From Lactuca virosa (taxonomy: Eukaryota > Streptophyta > Magnoliopsida > Asterales > Asteraceae): DNA of 64,000 nt. The notes below the pieces were generated by a model. The model had not been told where the DNA came from and made no database searches. It was given only the letters and a program-made list of their open reading frames with translations. The DNA lies in contig CAKMRJ010002223.1 in the NCBI GenBank assembly GCA_928212115.1, positions 305,306,281 to 305,370,280 of the forward strand. Reading direction: 5' to 3'. The translations under genes and the position numbers were made by a program. This document shows positions 45,805-56,906 of the stretch, in pieces (positions within the stretch are counted from its first letter, which is position 1; each line of letters starts with the position of its first letter).

Positions 45805-46425
45805 TTAATTGTCATACATGGACTGAATCTCGTTGTCCATAGCTTCTTTCCATTTTGCAGACTCCGGGCCTGCCATGGCTTCCTTGTAGTTGTTAGGTTC
45901 ATCCAAATTTATTAGTGTACTCTCACTAATAAACGCATCACCCTCATCAGTTATATGGAAACCATATAATTCGGGTGGAACACTAAGTCTACTGGAACGT
46001 CTAAGAGGAAGGGACTTGTCAATCGGTTCAACAGGAGTTTCCTCCTCGGGTTGAGCATCAATGTTAGAGGTTCCTTCATCGTTTGATTCCTGAAGCTCTT
46101 CAAGATCAATTTGCCTCCCACTGTCCTCTTGGCATATGAGTTCTCGCACTCGGAAAACCCCTCTCCTCGCAACGAAGACACCATTGTCACTCGGTCTATA
46201 GAAGAGATATCCAAAGGACTTCTGTGGGTAGCCGATGAAAATACACCGCTCACTACGAGGTTCGAGCTTGTCGTGAGTCTCTCGTCTTACGAAAGCCTCG
46301 CAACCCCAAACCTTGATATGTGCCAATGAGGGAACTTTCCCTGTCCACATCTCGTGAGGTGTTTTGGCAACCTTCTTAGTTGGGAGTAGATTAAGGATAT
46401 GGGCGGCAGTCTCTAAGGCATAATC
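45805..46425 (-). pseudogene. Copia-2 integrase C-terminal region
   Basis: Reads VWGCEAFVRRE, RCIFIGYPQKSFGYLFY, RRGVFRVRELI and a spacer rich in acidic residues, to RRSSRLSVPPELYGF and KWKEAMDNEIQSMYDN where a TAA at 45805-45807 stops it. This is the usual join between integrase and RT in copia elements. A TAG near 46426 separates it from the integrase core. Confidence 0.85.
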
Positions 46426-47263
46426 CTATAATGAGATATGTAACAAAGCTCGACGCATCATGGAACGAACCATGTCCAACAAAGTTCGATTGCGCCTCTC
46501 AGCGACACCATTCAACTGCGGTGTCCTAGGTGGCGTCAATTGCGGAACAATTCCACATTCCTTGAGGTAGTCGTGGAATTCAATACTAAGGTAATCACCT
46601 CCTCGATTGGATCGGAGCATCTTAATTTTTCTGCCCAACTGATTCTCCACTTCTTTCTTAAACTCTTTGAGCTTTTCAAAAGTTTCTGACTTGTGCTTGA
46701 TTAAGTAGATATACCCATATCTGCTATAATCATCGGTAAAAGTCACATAGAAGCGGTTTGCATCCCTTGTGGTGGATCTAAAGGGCCCACATACATCCGT
46801 ATGTATGAGATCCAATAAACCCTCACCCCTTTCACAAGTACCAGTGAAGGGTGACTTGGTCATCTTTCCAAGCAAACAAGACTCGCACGTATCATCCAAC
46901 TTGAGGTCGAATGACTCCAACACTCCATAGTCCATCCTTTTGGAGTTGGGCTATGCGTTTCTTGTTGACATGTCCAAGACAATAATGCCACAAGCATGCT
47001 TTGTCCAAACCATTGGTCGAATCAATGTGCAACACATTATTTCCTAAGTTATCTACAACATTCACAGTTTCATATACTCCATTACAAGGCAATGCTTCAA
47101 AATAGAAAGTACCATTCAAGAAAGCATTAATAGAACCAATTTCATTATTAAACGAAAATCTAAAACCTTGTCTATACAAACCATGAAAAGAAATAATGTT
47201 TCTCGCCATTTCTGACGAGTAGCAACAATCATTTAAATCTAAACCTAACCCACTACTAAGCAC
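46426..47263 (-). pseudogene. Copia-2 integrase zinc finger and core
   Basis: Reads the zinc-finger part LWHYCLGHVNKKRIAQLQKD (HH...CC with CESCLLGKM), then the core with first Asp (DLIHTDVCGPF), second Asp (TDDYSRYGYIYL) and the Glu side (GVAERRNRTLLDMVRSMM). A frameshift lies near 46900-46940. The expected catalytic residues are still present, and Arg is changed to Asn in LRSNRGG. Confidence 0.85.
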
Positions 47264-47655
47264 TAAAGAGTAAACTCAAATCTTGGTGACATGCGACACT
47301 TTCCTATTCCCCATGATCAGGTTCATCTTCCCATGCTCCACGTCCCTACTTCTTTTTAGACCCTGCAAATCAGAACAAATGTGAAAACCGCATCCTGTAT
47401 CAAGGACCCAAGAAATAACACATGATGAGTTGTTAGATTGAATAGTATAAATACCTACGAAGGAGGGATTTATCTTCCCATCCTTGATGTCCTTCAGATA
47501 CTTCGAGCAACTTCATTTCCAATGCTCTTTGTCGTGACAGTAGAAGCACTCTGCTTCTTTTGGGTTGGAAGAGGGGGGTATCAGAACCGACTTTGGTCCC
47601 ACTAGAAGAGGATCCATCATGGGGTTTACCTTGCTCTTAGAAGGATCATTCCTCT
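47264..47655 (-). pseudogene. Copia-2 gag zinc knuckle and protease
   Basis: Minus strand: CFYCHDKEHWK, the start of a CCHC knuckle, is followed by an in-frame TGA, then SCSKYLKDIKDG and a copia-type protease start with WVLDTGCGFHICSDLQ (catalytic Asp-Thr-Gly). Upstream of the knuckle a short stretch ends at the junction with gypsy-2 near 47655. Confidence 0.75.
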
Positions 47656-48190
47656 TTTTTTACAGGCTCCGGCTCCCAAGTGTACTCGGACCCCTTTCGA
47701 TGTTGCCACTGGACCTGAACCAAGGGCACCTCCTTGTTCCTCAGAACCTTCACTTTCCGATCCAAAATCGCAATCGGCCTCTCAATATAATTCAGGCTCG
47801 TATCCACCTGAATGTCCTCTAATGGCACCACTGCCGTCTCATCGGCTCCACACTTTCTCAACTGAGACATGTGGAAGGTGTTATGAATCTGGCTCAACTC
47901 TACAGGTAGCTCCAACCGGTAAGCTGCCTTACCCACTCTGGCGGTCACTCTCAAATAACCGATGTATCTGGGGCCCATCTTGACCCGTTTCCTGAATCGG
48001 ATCACCCCTTTCCACGGGGATACCTTCAGGAGGACAAAATCTCCAACCAGGAACTCTAGCTCGGATCGTCGCCGGTCTGCATAACTCTTCTGGCGACTCT
48101 GCGCTGTCAGCAATGTCCGACCTGCTAAATCTGGTCGGTCGTCTTCAACACTATCTCAGTGCCACCCATCACTCGCTGTCCTACCTCTCC
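47656..48190 (-). pseudogene. Gypsy-2 integrase C-end with chromodomain-like tail
   Basis: Reads QKSYADRRRSELEF.VGDFVLLKV, KMGPRYIGYLRV, then a chromodomain-like tail (PIAILDRKVKVLRNKEVPLV, QWQHRKGSEYTWEPE). Plant chromoviruses use this tail for chromatin targeting. The frame is cut right after WEPEP by the junction with copia-2, and upstream by a break near 48115-48190. Confidence 0.83.
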
Positions 48191-49024
48191 CTAACAGATG
48201 GGAGTCTGACACCTCCTCCCATATAGAAGCTCAAAGGGAGGCATGCCAATGCTGGAATGGTGGTTGTTGTTGTATGAAGACTCAGCCAAAGGCAAATAGG
48301 TGTCCCAACTCCCTCCGAAGTCCATAACACATGCACGTAGCATGTCCTCAAGCGTCCGAATTGTCCGCTCGCTCTGCCTGTCTGTCTGTGGGTGGTAAGC
48401 TGTACTGAAGTGCAGTCGGGTACCCAACTCCTCGTGGAACTTCTTCTAGAACCTGGAAGTAAAACGCACGTCCCGATCTGACTCTATCGATTTCGACACC
48501 CCATGCTATGCCACCACCTCTCGAACGTAGATCTCGGCCAATTTCTCTGCAGAAGAGCTCTCACTGATAGCAAGGAAGTGAGCACTCTTCGTCAACCGAT
48601 CTACAATCACCCATATCGCGTCAACCCCATGCGCGGTCCTCGGTAGCTTGGTGATAAAATCCATCGAAATATGTTCCCACTTCCACTGGGGAATCTCTAG
48701 AGGCTATAACGGGCCATGTGGATGCTGGTGCTCTGCATTAACCCGGTGACAGGTCAAGCACCTCTCAACTACCCATGCCATGTCCCTCTTCATACAGGGC
48801 CACTAGTAATCTCTCTTCAGGTCCAAATACATCTTAGTGGCCCCTGGATGGATCGAGAATCTCGATCTATGTGCCTCCTCCATCATTACACGACGAGCTC
48901 CACCTGTATAGGGCACCCAAATCTGCCCACGGAAAGTCATAAGCCCACGAATGTCCGTCTCAAACTCGGAAACCTGCCCGATCACCCGCTCCCTTTTGCG
49001 GTTCTCTGGTCTCATGGCCTCCAC
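48191..49024 (-). pseudogene. Gypsy-2 integrase zinc finger and core, degraded
   Basis: Two open pieces. 48191-48427 carries FSTAYHPQTDRQSERTIRTL with the third catalytic residue (Glu). 48803-49024 carries the zinc finger start (RFSIHPGATKMYLDLKRDY) and ends in TAG where gypsy-1 has Trp. Between them stops and a frameshift blur the core. Confidence 0.8.
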
Positions 49025-50185
49025 CTAGGCCTCTCGAATAGTATCTAAGACTGGATTCATCACTGTCATCCTCATGCACACATCTCGAATCGGAGCACTC
49101 GCTGCTCTACGGCTCAGGGCGTCGGCTACCACATTAGTCTTGCCCAGATGATATAAGATCTCGCAGTCATAGTCCTTCACAACATCCAACCACCTCCTCT
49201 GCCTCATATTCAGGTTGGGCTGATCCATGAGATACTTCAGGATCTTGTGGTCCGTATATATGGTACACCAGACCCTATACAGGTAGTGGCGCCAGATCTT
49301 GAGGGCGAACACCACGGCCCCCAGCGCTAGGTCGTGGGTGGGATACCTCGTCTCATGGGGCTTCAGCTGCCTCGATGCATATGCTATCACGTGCCCCCTC
49401 TGCATCAACACCGCGCCCATCCCAGATATAGAAGCATCACAATAAACCACAAAGTCCTCCACTTCCTCGGAAAGGGCTAACACCGGGGATTCGCACAATC
49501 TCTGGCGAAGGGTTTTAAATGAGGTCTGCTGCTCAGGACCCCAAGTAAAAGTAACACCCTTCCAGGTCAGCCTGGTGAGAGGAACGAAGATCTTGGAGAA
49601 ATCTCTGATAAATCTCCGATAGTAGCCGGGTAAACCTAGAAAACTCCTGATCTCGGTCGGGGATCTCGGTGCCTCCCATCTCATAACCGCCTCAATCTTA
49701 CCCGGGTCGACCAATATCCCATTCTGATTAACGAGGTGTCCCAGGAACTGGACCTCTCGTAACCAGAAATCACACTTGGAGAATTTGGCATAAAGCCTCT
49801 CCGACCTCAAAACCCCAAGAATCTCTCTAAGATGCTCCTCATGCTGCTCTCTGGATCTCGAATATACCAGGATATCGTCGATGAACACGATCACTGATCG
49901 ATCCAACATAGGCCTGCACATCCGGTTCATGAGGTCCATGAACGCTGCCGGTGCATTGGTGAGCCCGAAAGGCATTACCACAAACTCGTAGTGCCCATAA
50001 CGAGTCCTAAAGTCCGTCTTCTGGATATCCTCCTTGCACACCCTCATCTGATGATACCCAGATCTCAAATCTATATTGGAAAACCAAGATGCCCCCTGCA
50101 ACTGATCGAACAAATCGTCGATCCTCGGAAGTGGGTAACGGTTCTTGACCGTCAGCTTGTTCAACTCCTGATAATCTATACACAT
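49025..50185 (-). pseudogene. Gypsy-2 reverse transcriptase and RNase H
   Basis: 386 codons. RT with all three catalytic aspartates in place (FSNIDLRSGYHQ and FIDDILVYS), thumb (RSFLGLPGYYRRFI), RNase H (VVYCDASISGMGAVLMQRG, later NVVADALSRRAA). In-frame stop at 49022-49024 and a broken upstream join. The longest intact gypsy-2 stretch and a good template for comparing gypsy-1 lesions. Confidence 0.9.
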
Positions 50186-50599
50186 CCGGTGTGAACCATC
50201 ATTTTTATTGAAAAAAAGGATCGGAGCTCCCCACGGTGAGCTACTCAGTCTGATAAACCCCTTCCCAACAACTCTTGGAGTTGTGAGGAGAACTCCTGCA
50301 TCTCTGGCAGCGCAAGGCGATAAGGTGCCTTGGCAATAGGCGCCGCACCCGGAACCAAATCTATCTGAAACTCTACCAGCCTCTCAGGAGGCACACCCGG
50401 TAACTCCTCGGGGAAAACATCCGGAAACTCGAACACTATCGGAACCTTGGAGATAGAACTCGACTTCTCTATAGCAACCCGCGAATCCATCACGTACGCC
50501 AGAAAACCCATACAACCCTGTTGTAGACTCTGTCTTGCTCTGGCAGCAGAGCAAAAAGCTGATCCAGATCTGGTACCCTCGCCATACACTGTAAGCACT
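50186..50599 (-). pseudogene. Gypsy-2 protease C-side and RT N-side
   Basis: Reads the linker FCSAARARQSLQQGCMGFLA, then FPDVFPEELPGVPPERLVEF and DLVPGAAPIAKAPYRLA, typical of the region before RT fingers. A frameshift occurs near 50250. It begins at the target duplication GCACT of LTR-E, beyond which the protease continues at 53373. Confidence 0.83.
50595..50599. repeat. LTR-E target-site duplication (left)
   Basis: GCACT, repeated at 53368-53372. Confidence 0.92.
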
Positions 50600-51229
50600 T
50601 GTGACAACCCGAAACTTTCAATTGTTTTAACTCCGCAGTCAAGCACTTCAAAAATTAGCCAAATTCATCTCAAAAACATTTTTGGCCGGTTTTAAGTCCG
50701 TTTGAGTATTTTATTTTAATTTTTCGTCAAACGAACAAATAAATGGAAGTGTCCGTTAGGTGTGTTGTGTAGCGAAGTAAACAATAAACACCTTGACTAG
50801 GTGTTTACGGCCAAACAAGGGGTGTTTGGGCCGTAAACTCCTTTGACCATGGACTCATGCATATAGCATGAGTTTACCCTCTATTTCCCATTTTTCACTT
50901 CCCTCTCAAGAACACCAAGCCTTTTTCCTCTCAAGTATCATCACACACTTCTTCCAAATCCACCAAAAATGTAAGTTTTCCTTCCTAAATTCGTTCATAC
51001 AACACTTAATCTAGTGTTTATACATCATTTCATCCATGAATTCTTCATTTTTAACTAGATCTTCAAGTGTTCTTCAAAACACCAAGAACACACACTAGTG
51101 TTTTTGGGTCCTAAACACTCCTACAAGCTTCATATAAGTAAGTACACTCCTCCTAGCTAGTTGTTAGCTTAGTGTACTTGTTAATCCATGGAATGAACAC
51201 CAAAAATCCCCAAGAACATGTGTTTATGG

Positions 51230-51780
51230 TTTGGGGATCTCCCAAAACCGTAAACACCTCCAAAAGGTGTTTAGATGCCCCTAATGCCTTCTAATGTTTG
51301 TATAAAGGAGTAGAACCTTGCATGCATGAACTAGAAACCCCAAAAACATGAAAGGAATGGACAAACATGAGTTTACGGTTTGGGAAGGTCTCCCAAAACC
51401 ATAAACACCTTCAAAAGGTGTTTAAGTGCCCTTAACACCTCCTATGGCTTGTATAAGTGACTAGAACCTTGCATGCATAAGATAGAAACACCAAAAAACG
51501 AAAGAAGAGGACAAACATGAGTTTACGGCCGTAAACCCATGTGTTTACGACCGTAAACTCCCAAGGAGTGGTCCAAGGACCGTAAACTCCAAAAGAGGGT
51601 CATTTCGAACCCTAGTCACTTCCTAAGCCCTTGATTCGAGTCTAGCTCACTTCCTTGAGTAGTATAAGACCGTAAAACATCCAATGGCACCATTCCCATG
51701 AGTTTACGGCCGTAAACTCATGGGGGAGGTGGTCCAGAAACCGTAAACACCCCTAAGGGCCACCATTTGAAGTGTAAACT
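51230..51780. repeat. Clustered GTTTACGGCCGTAAAC palindromes
   Basis: GTTTACGGCCGTAAAC (16-bp perfect palindrome) and variants (TTTACGACCGTAAAC, CCGTAAACACC) recur about ten times between about 50800 and 51780, most often with ATGA before and TCATG after. Confidence 0.88.
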
Positions 51781-52568
51781 CCATAGTGAGGTCATACACT
51801 CCTTATATGCAACCCTTAGTACTCTTAGCACTTGTAGCAAAGTGTTTTCATGTATTAGGGTGTCCTAACTCACTTAATTAGTTATTAAATGACTAATTAG
51901 ATACATAAATGTATCATTTCTTGTTCAATAGGATCCGAGTGTGTGTTCAAGTCCTCACTTGACACATAGCATCCTATACCATCCGTCCATCCGAATCACC
52001 CACGACAGGTGAGTTCATACCCCTATACTTTTCCGAGTTTTTCATATTTCCAGGGGGAATACAAGCAAAAGTACAAGGAAACTTGTGCTCGATTTATCTC
52101 TTTTTGTATAAAATGATTTCATGTTCAGCATGCTTTTAACTCAGAAAACTGTTTTACAAATCGATTAAGAAATCAACTCGTAGTAATAGTTTTCAAATCT
52201 AAAGCAAGGAACTCGTGAACCTTATCATAATATGTATTATTTCATAAAGGATTCATGCAAATCATAAAAGGATTTTTGTATTATCACTTGTAAATTCGTT
52301 AGGCTAAGTTTGAGACATGTCCTCGGTAACACTCCCCCAGATTCGTGAGTGGAGGGCTACGACTTATAACCATAATCTCTTGGAGGGAGAGCGTGACTAT
52401 TGTGTATAGATCTATATGGGACTGACTATCCCACACCCTCGCTACTAGCTACAGTGGAACCCTTTGGTTCAGGGGTGACAAAGTCATAAATGATACTGGC
52501 CCATTTACGTGCCTTATCCAGTCTTAGTACGGTTATGGCACTCACAACTTAGGTAGCAGGAATTTACT

Positions 52569-52672
52569 CTTCTAACATAATCCTCTGGGTGTAACCAGAG
52601 CTTCGAATATAATCCTCTGGGTGTGACCAGAGCTTCTAATATACTCCTCTGGGTGTAACCAGAGCTTCGAAA
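52569..52672. repeat. Tandem repeat, about 33-bp unit
   Basis: Three copies of ATAATCCTCTGGGTGTAACC with AGAGCTTCGAAT, of which the third is slightly changed (TACTCC). Within LTR-E. Confidence 0.85.
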
Positions 52673-52732
52673 AGAAAACTGCCGTCCAAGTATGATAAAT
52701 ACTAGCGTATAGATAACCAACTTTCAACCTTT

Positions 52733-53030
52733 AAGAAAATATGGGATTTTCTGGGATAACCAAATCTTTCATAAATAGTCTGTTTATGTGTAACTAATGG
52801 ATAATCAAAACCTCTTTCATAAGAAAATATGGGATTTTCTGGGATAACCAAATCTTTCATAAATAGTCTGTTTATGTGTAACTAATGGATAATCAAAACC
52901 TCTTTCATAAGAAAATATGGGATTTTCTGGGATAACCAAATCTTTCATAAATAGTCTGTTTATGTGTAACTAATGGATAATCAAAACCTCTTTCATAAGG
53001 AAATATGGGATTTTCTTGGGAAAACAACTT
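52733..53030. repeat. 88-bp tandem repeat, 3.4 copies
   Basis: Units start at 52733, 52821, 52909 and 52997 (AAGAAAATATGGGATTTTCT). The first three are practically identical; the fourth is partial and has changes. Very recent amplification within LTR-E. Confidence 0.95.
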
Positions 53031-53372
53031 TTCAAAGAATCAAAGAAACATGTCTTTTACCAGAATTAACAGCTTATGAACTCACCAGCTTTATGCTGAT
53101 ATTTTAAAACTGCTTGTATTCTCAGGGAGTCAATAGACAGGTACTCCTGCCAACTTTTTGAAGACGGAGTGTATCGGATTTACGTCTTTTACTTTTGCTA
53201 TATACTGATATGTATAATCTTTGTATTAAGACAATGTAAATCTTTTCATGTATGTATTCAATGTTTGGATTGTGTTTACTATGCTTACTATGATACAACT
53301 GTTGTGATACTACGCATGACGTCGCTCCGCCCCGGAACGTTTCCGCCTTCGGTTTCGGGGTGTGACAGCACT

Positions 53373-53709
53373 CCCCCACTAGGGTCTCGTATAGTCACCA
53401 ACTGACGCTCACAGTCGATCACTGCTCCAAAACGACTCAACCAATCCATGCCTACGATGACACAGACATCACCCATCGCTATCGGCACCAGATCTATCGG
53501 GAACTCGACACCAAAAATCTCCAGCACACATCCTCGGAATACCTCAGTAGAAAAAACCACATGCTCATCGGCTATGGAAACCCTCAGAGGTCTACTCAAC
53601 GCCTCACATTGGATACTGATGTGACGACTAAAAGTTAAAGACACGAAGGATCGACTTGCACCCGAGTCAAATAACACCAAAGCAGGTACAGAACTCATAA
53701 GGAATGTAC
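53373..53709 (-). pseudogene. Gypsy-2 aspartic protease domain
   Basis: Reads LVLFDSGASRSFVSLTFSRH with the catalytic Asp-Ser-Gly, a conserved strand (FPIDLVPIAMGDVCVIVGMD) and then RDPSGGV, where LTR-E interrupts it. Except for the insertion this domain appears intact. Confidence 0.85.
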
Positions 53710-53770
53710 CTAAATACAACACAAAATAAGCACAACAAATATCAAAATAAATAAATAAGGAAATACGTAC
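53710..53770 (-). other. Predicted 61-bp mini-intron in gypsy-2 gag-pol
   Basis: Minus strand: GTACGT at 53770, then T-rich sequence with TTTGTGTTGTATTTAG at 53710. 61 bp is not a multiple of three, and unspliced reading meets TGA inside. Splicing falls in the same Gly codon as in gypsy-1. Prediction from sequence. Confidence 0.7.
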
Positions 53771-54090
53771 CAGCCACGACATCAGGTGCTGCGCGGACCT
53801 CCTCCGTTGTCAGCTGAAATGCTCTCCCACGAGCCCTTGGAGCCTCGGCCTTCACCGGCCGACTATTTGTAGCACGCAAAGCAGCAGGAGTGGAACCCTA
53901 GGCTGATCCCTGAACAAGCTGAGGGCACTCGGCCTTCCGATGGCTGGTCTGGTTGTAGTTAAAGCAAACTGCAAATCCCTTGGGGCAATCGTTCGCCATA
54001 TGCCCCTTCTTGCCACATTTGTAGCAAATCCCTGCCCGACAAGATCCCGCATGACTCTTGCCGCACTTGCCAAATTTCGAGTCCAAAAAT
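53771..54090 (-). pseudogene. Gypsy-2 gag zinc knuckle region
   Basis: CCHC knuckle CYKCGKKGHMANDC followed by a variant CFNYNQTSHRKAEC, in which the second Cys is Tyr. An in-frame TAG at 53898-53900, then the frame resumes up to the mini-intron. Upstream the gag is cut at about 54091 by LTR-C. Confidence 0.83.
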
Positions 54091-54499
54091 TTCATTTTTA
54101 ATTAATTGATTTATAAAACTTCCATAAGAAAAACATAGTAAAGACATATCATTTCGTAAAACTAATATCTCATGTCTGAAAACCAAACCATAAACATAAC
54201 AATGTCAGAGTACAATCCCAAGAATCTCGTAATGCGGAAACCCAACGGGTGTGTGTATGATGTGGAGCTACCGCACCAGCTCCTTCCCCTTTGCTGAAGA
54301 GGTACCTGAAACAAAACTGAAAACTGTAAGCACAAAGCTTAGTGAGTTCCCCCATCGTACCACATACCATACAATCACATAACATACATATACTGTCAGG
54401 CATATCTAGGTGCCCGACTTACCCCTTCGGTCCTCTCGTCCGGATACTGCCTAGCATATCTGGGTGCTGGCCTCCCCTTCGGTCCTCTCGACTGGATAC
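54091..54499 (-). repeat. LTR-C, left part
   Basis: Related to the gypsy-1 LTR (shared CTGTAAGCACAAAGCTTAGT and ACCACATACCATACAAT) but a separate family with TCGGTCCTCTCGACCGGATA repeats. Its first bases (expected TGAAACATCCC) are missing, so its left end is truncated. Copia-3 split it after GATAC at 54495-54499. Confidence 0.72.
54495..54499. repeat. Copia-3 target-site duplication (left)
   Basis: GATAC, repeated at 62106-62110. Confidence 0.93.
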
Positions 54500-55251
54500 T
54501 GTTGGATTAATGTCTAAGTCCATAACTATATTTGGTATGTACTTGACCCGACCCGGCATGGTCCATTTGGGTTGCATTTCACCGGCACAATTTATATGGA
54601 TAGTCTTTTGAGAATAGTATATTTATGATTTATATTAATATATTATAAGTTCTAATATATTAATATGGAATCATATTATTTAATTAGTATTGATCAAGAA
54701 TTAATTTAGAGTTAATTAAGTGATCAAAAAGAACTAATTAAATATGGACTCTTATATATATGGAATGGGCCAAGTTCATTTAGGTTGGGCTAAGCTTTCA
54801 TGGATGGTCCATGGAGCTTTTAACCCATGGATCCTATGTAAATGAAAGGTCATGGGTATTAGGGTTTACATGGATGTAACCCTAATCCTCCATAATATAT
54901 AAAGGGGTCCTTGGCTCACAAAAATTGGCACAAGTGTGTGAAAATAAGAGTGGGCCGATTTTAGTGTGCATACATATTCTCTCAAGTTCTTCCAAGGTGT
55001 TTTGGTGATTTGTGATTCCATTTGAGGCTTCCACACTATTGGGGCTAAGCTCTTAAAGCTTGAAAACATCAAGCTACATCAAAAGGTATGTCATCTAACC
55101 AGAACTTTGTAGTATAGGTGCTTCATAATATGCTAGTTAGGATGAAACCTTGGAATAGTTATATTTGCATGTATAATAGAGAAAACATAGATCCAAGGTT
55201 TATAGGGTTGCATGTACACCATAGGAGTGTTAGAATGCTCAAAACCCAACA
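54500..55251 (+). repeat. Copia-3 5' LTR
   Basis: 752 bp; TATA box TATATAAA at 54896-54903. The edge is fixed by the target duplication and the primer site. Confidence 0.95.
54896..54903 (+). promoter_or_regulatory. Putative TATA box of copia-3 LTR
   Basis: TATATAAA within CATAATATATAAAGGGG, followed by a plausible start region. The same box lies at 61750-61757 in the 3' LTR. Confidence 0.55.
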
Positions 55252-55266
55252 GTGGTATCAGAGCCA
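55252..55266 (+). other. Copia-3 primer binding site
   Basis: TGGTATCAGAGCCATGG at 55253 is the perfect initiator tRNA-Met primer site, one base after the LTR. Confidence 0.93.
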
Positions 55267-56906
55267 TGGGTTGTTTTCTGTTATATTGATGCAATGTTTT
55301 ATTTTCAAGTTGAAAAAAAAAGGAAAAAAAAAAACATGACGTTTGTCAAATTTTAAGATAATTACTTGTTTTGTGAAAAATGAATTATTTGTAAAATTTG
55401 AATCATTTGTTATATGAGTTGAATTAGGTCAAATTTAGTAAAAGATAAAATGATATGATTATTTTATTAGTTTTAAAAGTTTGATCTAAATGTTTTAAGG
55501 AGTTACATATTTTGTCATAAAATTTTGGAGCTCAAAAGTTTTTTTAAAGTTGTGATCTTAAGGGTTTTTGAAACTTCCATAAGTTATGGATATGAAAGTT
55601 TTTTTAAAAAAAAAAAAATTTGATTCAAAGTTTTTATGGAGTTACAAAATTTGGTATTAATGTTTTAAAGAATTCCATAACTTGTTCTTAAGTTATGGAA
55701 CATGGAAAGTTTCATCATAAAACACCATTAATTCCATAAGTTATGGAATCCAAAGGTTTTCAAGAATTACAAAACTTGCCCTCAAGTTTTGGAATTTGAG
55801 AAAAGTTTTTTTATGAAAAAAAGAATTGAATTCTAAAACTCTTGGGTTCATAACTTAAACAATTAATTAAATGGTTTTAATTTTGAGTTTAATAATTGGA
55901 ATTATGATGTTTTGTTGAATAGTTCAAATTAACTCTTATGGACTTTATTAATAGTTAATTAAAGCGTTTAATTAAAAGAGTATTATTAATCCATAAATAT
56001 ATGGTTGAGTTTAATTAAATTAAAAGTCTAGTTTAATTAATAGATTAAACCACCAAGTATTTTAAATGTCTAAAATACACCCTTATACTATTATAATATT
56101 AAAAGTTTAATACATTATATGTACAAGAGCAAGTCGTCTTACCATTAGTAGGCCTCATTCATGAAGCCGGTCTATAAGGGGGGTATAAGGTTACTGCCTA
56201 TAAAATGACAGTTTAATGGGTGTCCACTCTCACTCACCGCTTCCTTGACCGGTGGAGGGTCGTTAGCCGAACAGATAGGACATGGACTATAATTCTCCCT
56301 TCATTATAAGTATAATGATAAATACTAAGTAACTAAACACTTATAAATTCCCAATCTTAGTTACTTAGGAAAATATGAATAAGGTGCTAATCCATGAAAT
56401 TACACTTTGCACTTTGTTTAAGCTGTTAGTGGAGCGTGTGTGGTTAACCGGCACACTAACCTGGACTTAACAAGGTAGGCAAAGGGTAACTTAATGTTTA
56501 TCATAGTATCGTTGGAGCGTGTGTGGTTAACCGGCACATCGATTGAGGGGTAAATATTAAGGGTACCAAGTATATTTTCATGGTTACTTCACACCTCGTT
56601 CTGTGATCCTCGGCATCCCAGTCACAAAACCTGAAGGGCACACTCGAGATTGAAACATGCCATTGAAAAGTTCAATGAATCTCAAAAGAATCTAGGAGTT
56701 TCAAAACCAATTAAAACCTAATAATACATTTCGTTTATCTTGGTGGAAATTGGTGAATCGTCATTCACCTACCTTCAAATATTTTATAGCTTGGATTACG
56801 GCATCCCTCTTCCAAGTTATAAAATAGTTTGTTGGGTCCTAGCCTTAATATATCATATTGGGTGTTATATTAAGGACTTAAATCAACTTTACGTGAATTT
56901 GTCCCA
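55267..56906 (+). other. Copia-3 leader
   Basis: 1.6 kb of AT-rich non-coding sequence. The phrase GGAGCGTGTGTGGTTAACCG occurs twice (about 56432 and 56513), a repeat that resembles the GGTTAACCAC phrase in the copia-1 185-bp duplication. Confidence 0.6.

Larger units (their letters stand above)
42671..47655 (-). mobile_element. Copia-2: Ty1/copia element, 5'-truncated
   Basis: Minus-strand element with 3' LTR (42671-43463), polypurine tract, conserved 3' block, then RNase H, RT, integrase, protease and the gag zinc knuckle. It breaks off at about 47655 against gypsy-2 sequence. The rest of gag, the leader and the 5' LTR are absent. The pol frame is readable over nearly its full length but cut by several single in-frame stops. 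Best-preserved copia pol in the window. Confidence 0.87.
50600..53367. repeat. LTR-E: 2.77-kb solo LTR
   Basis: TGTGACAACCCGAAAC at the left and GTTTCGGGGTGTGACA at the right are inverted-repeat LTR ends with TG/CA. The perfect 5-bp duplication GCACT on both sides, with no internal region, identifies a solo LTR left after recombination between two LTRs. Gypsy-2 protease continues cleanly across it. It contains GTTTACGGCCGTAAAC palindromes and two tandem arrays. The strand of the parent element is uncertain. Confidence 0.92.

Noticed and set aside
54342..54611. 89-codon plus frame across the LTR-C/copia-3 border
   Set aside because: It spans an insertion junction defined by a target duplication, so it cannot be an old gene, and it has no domain.
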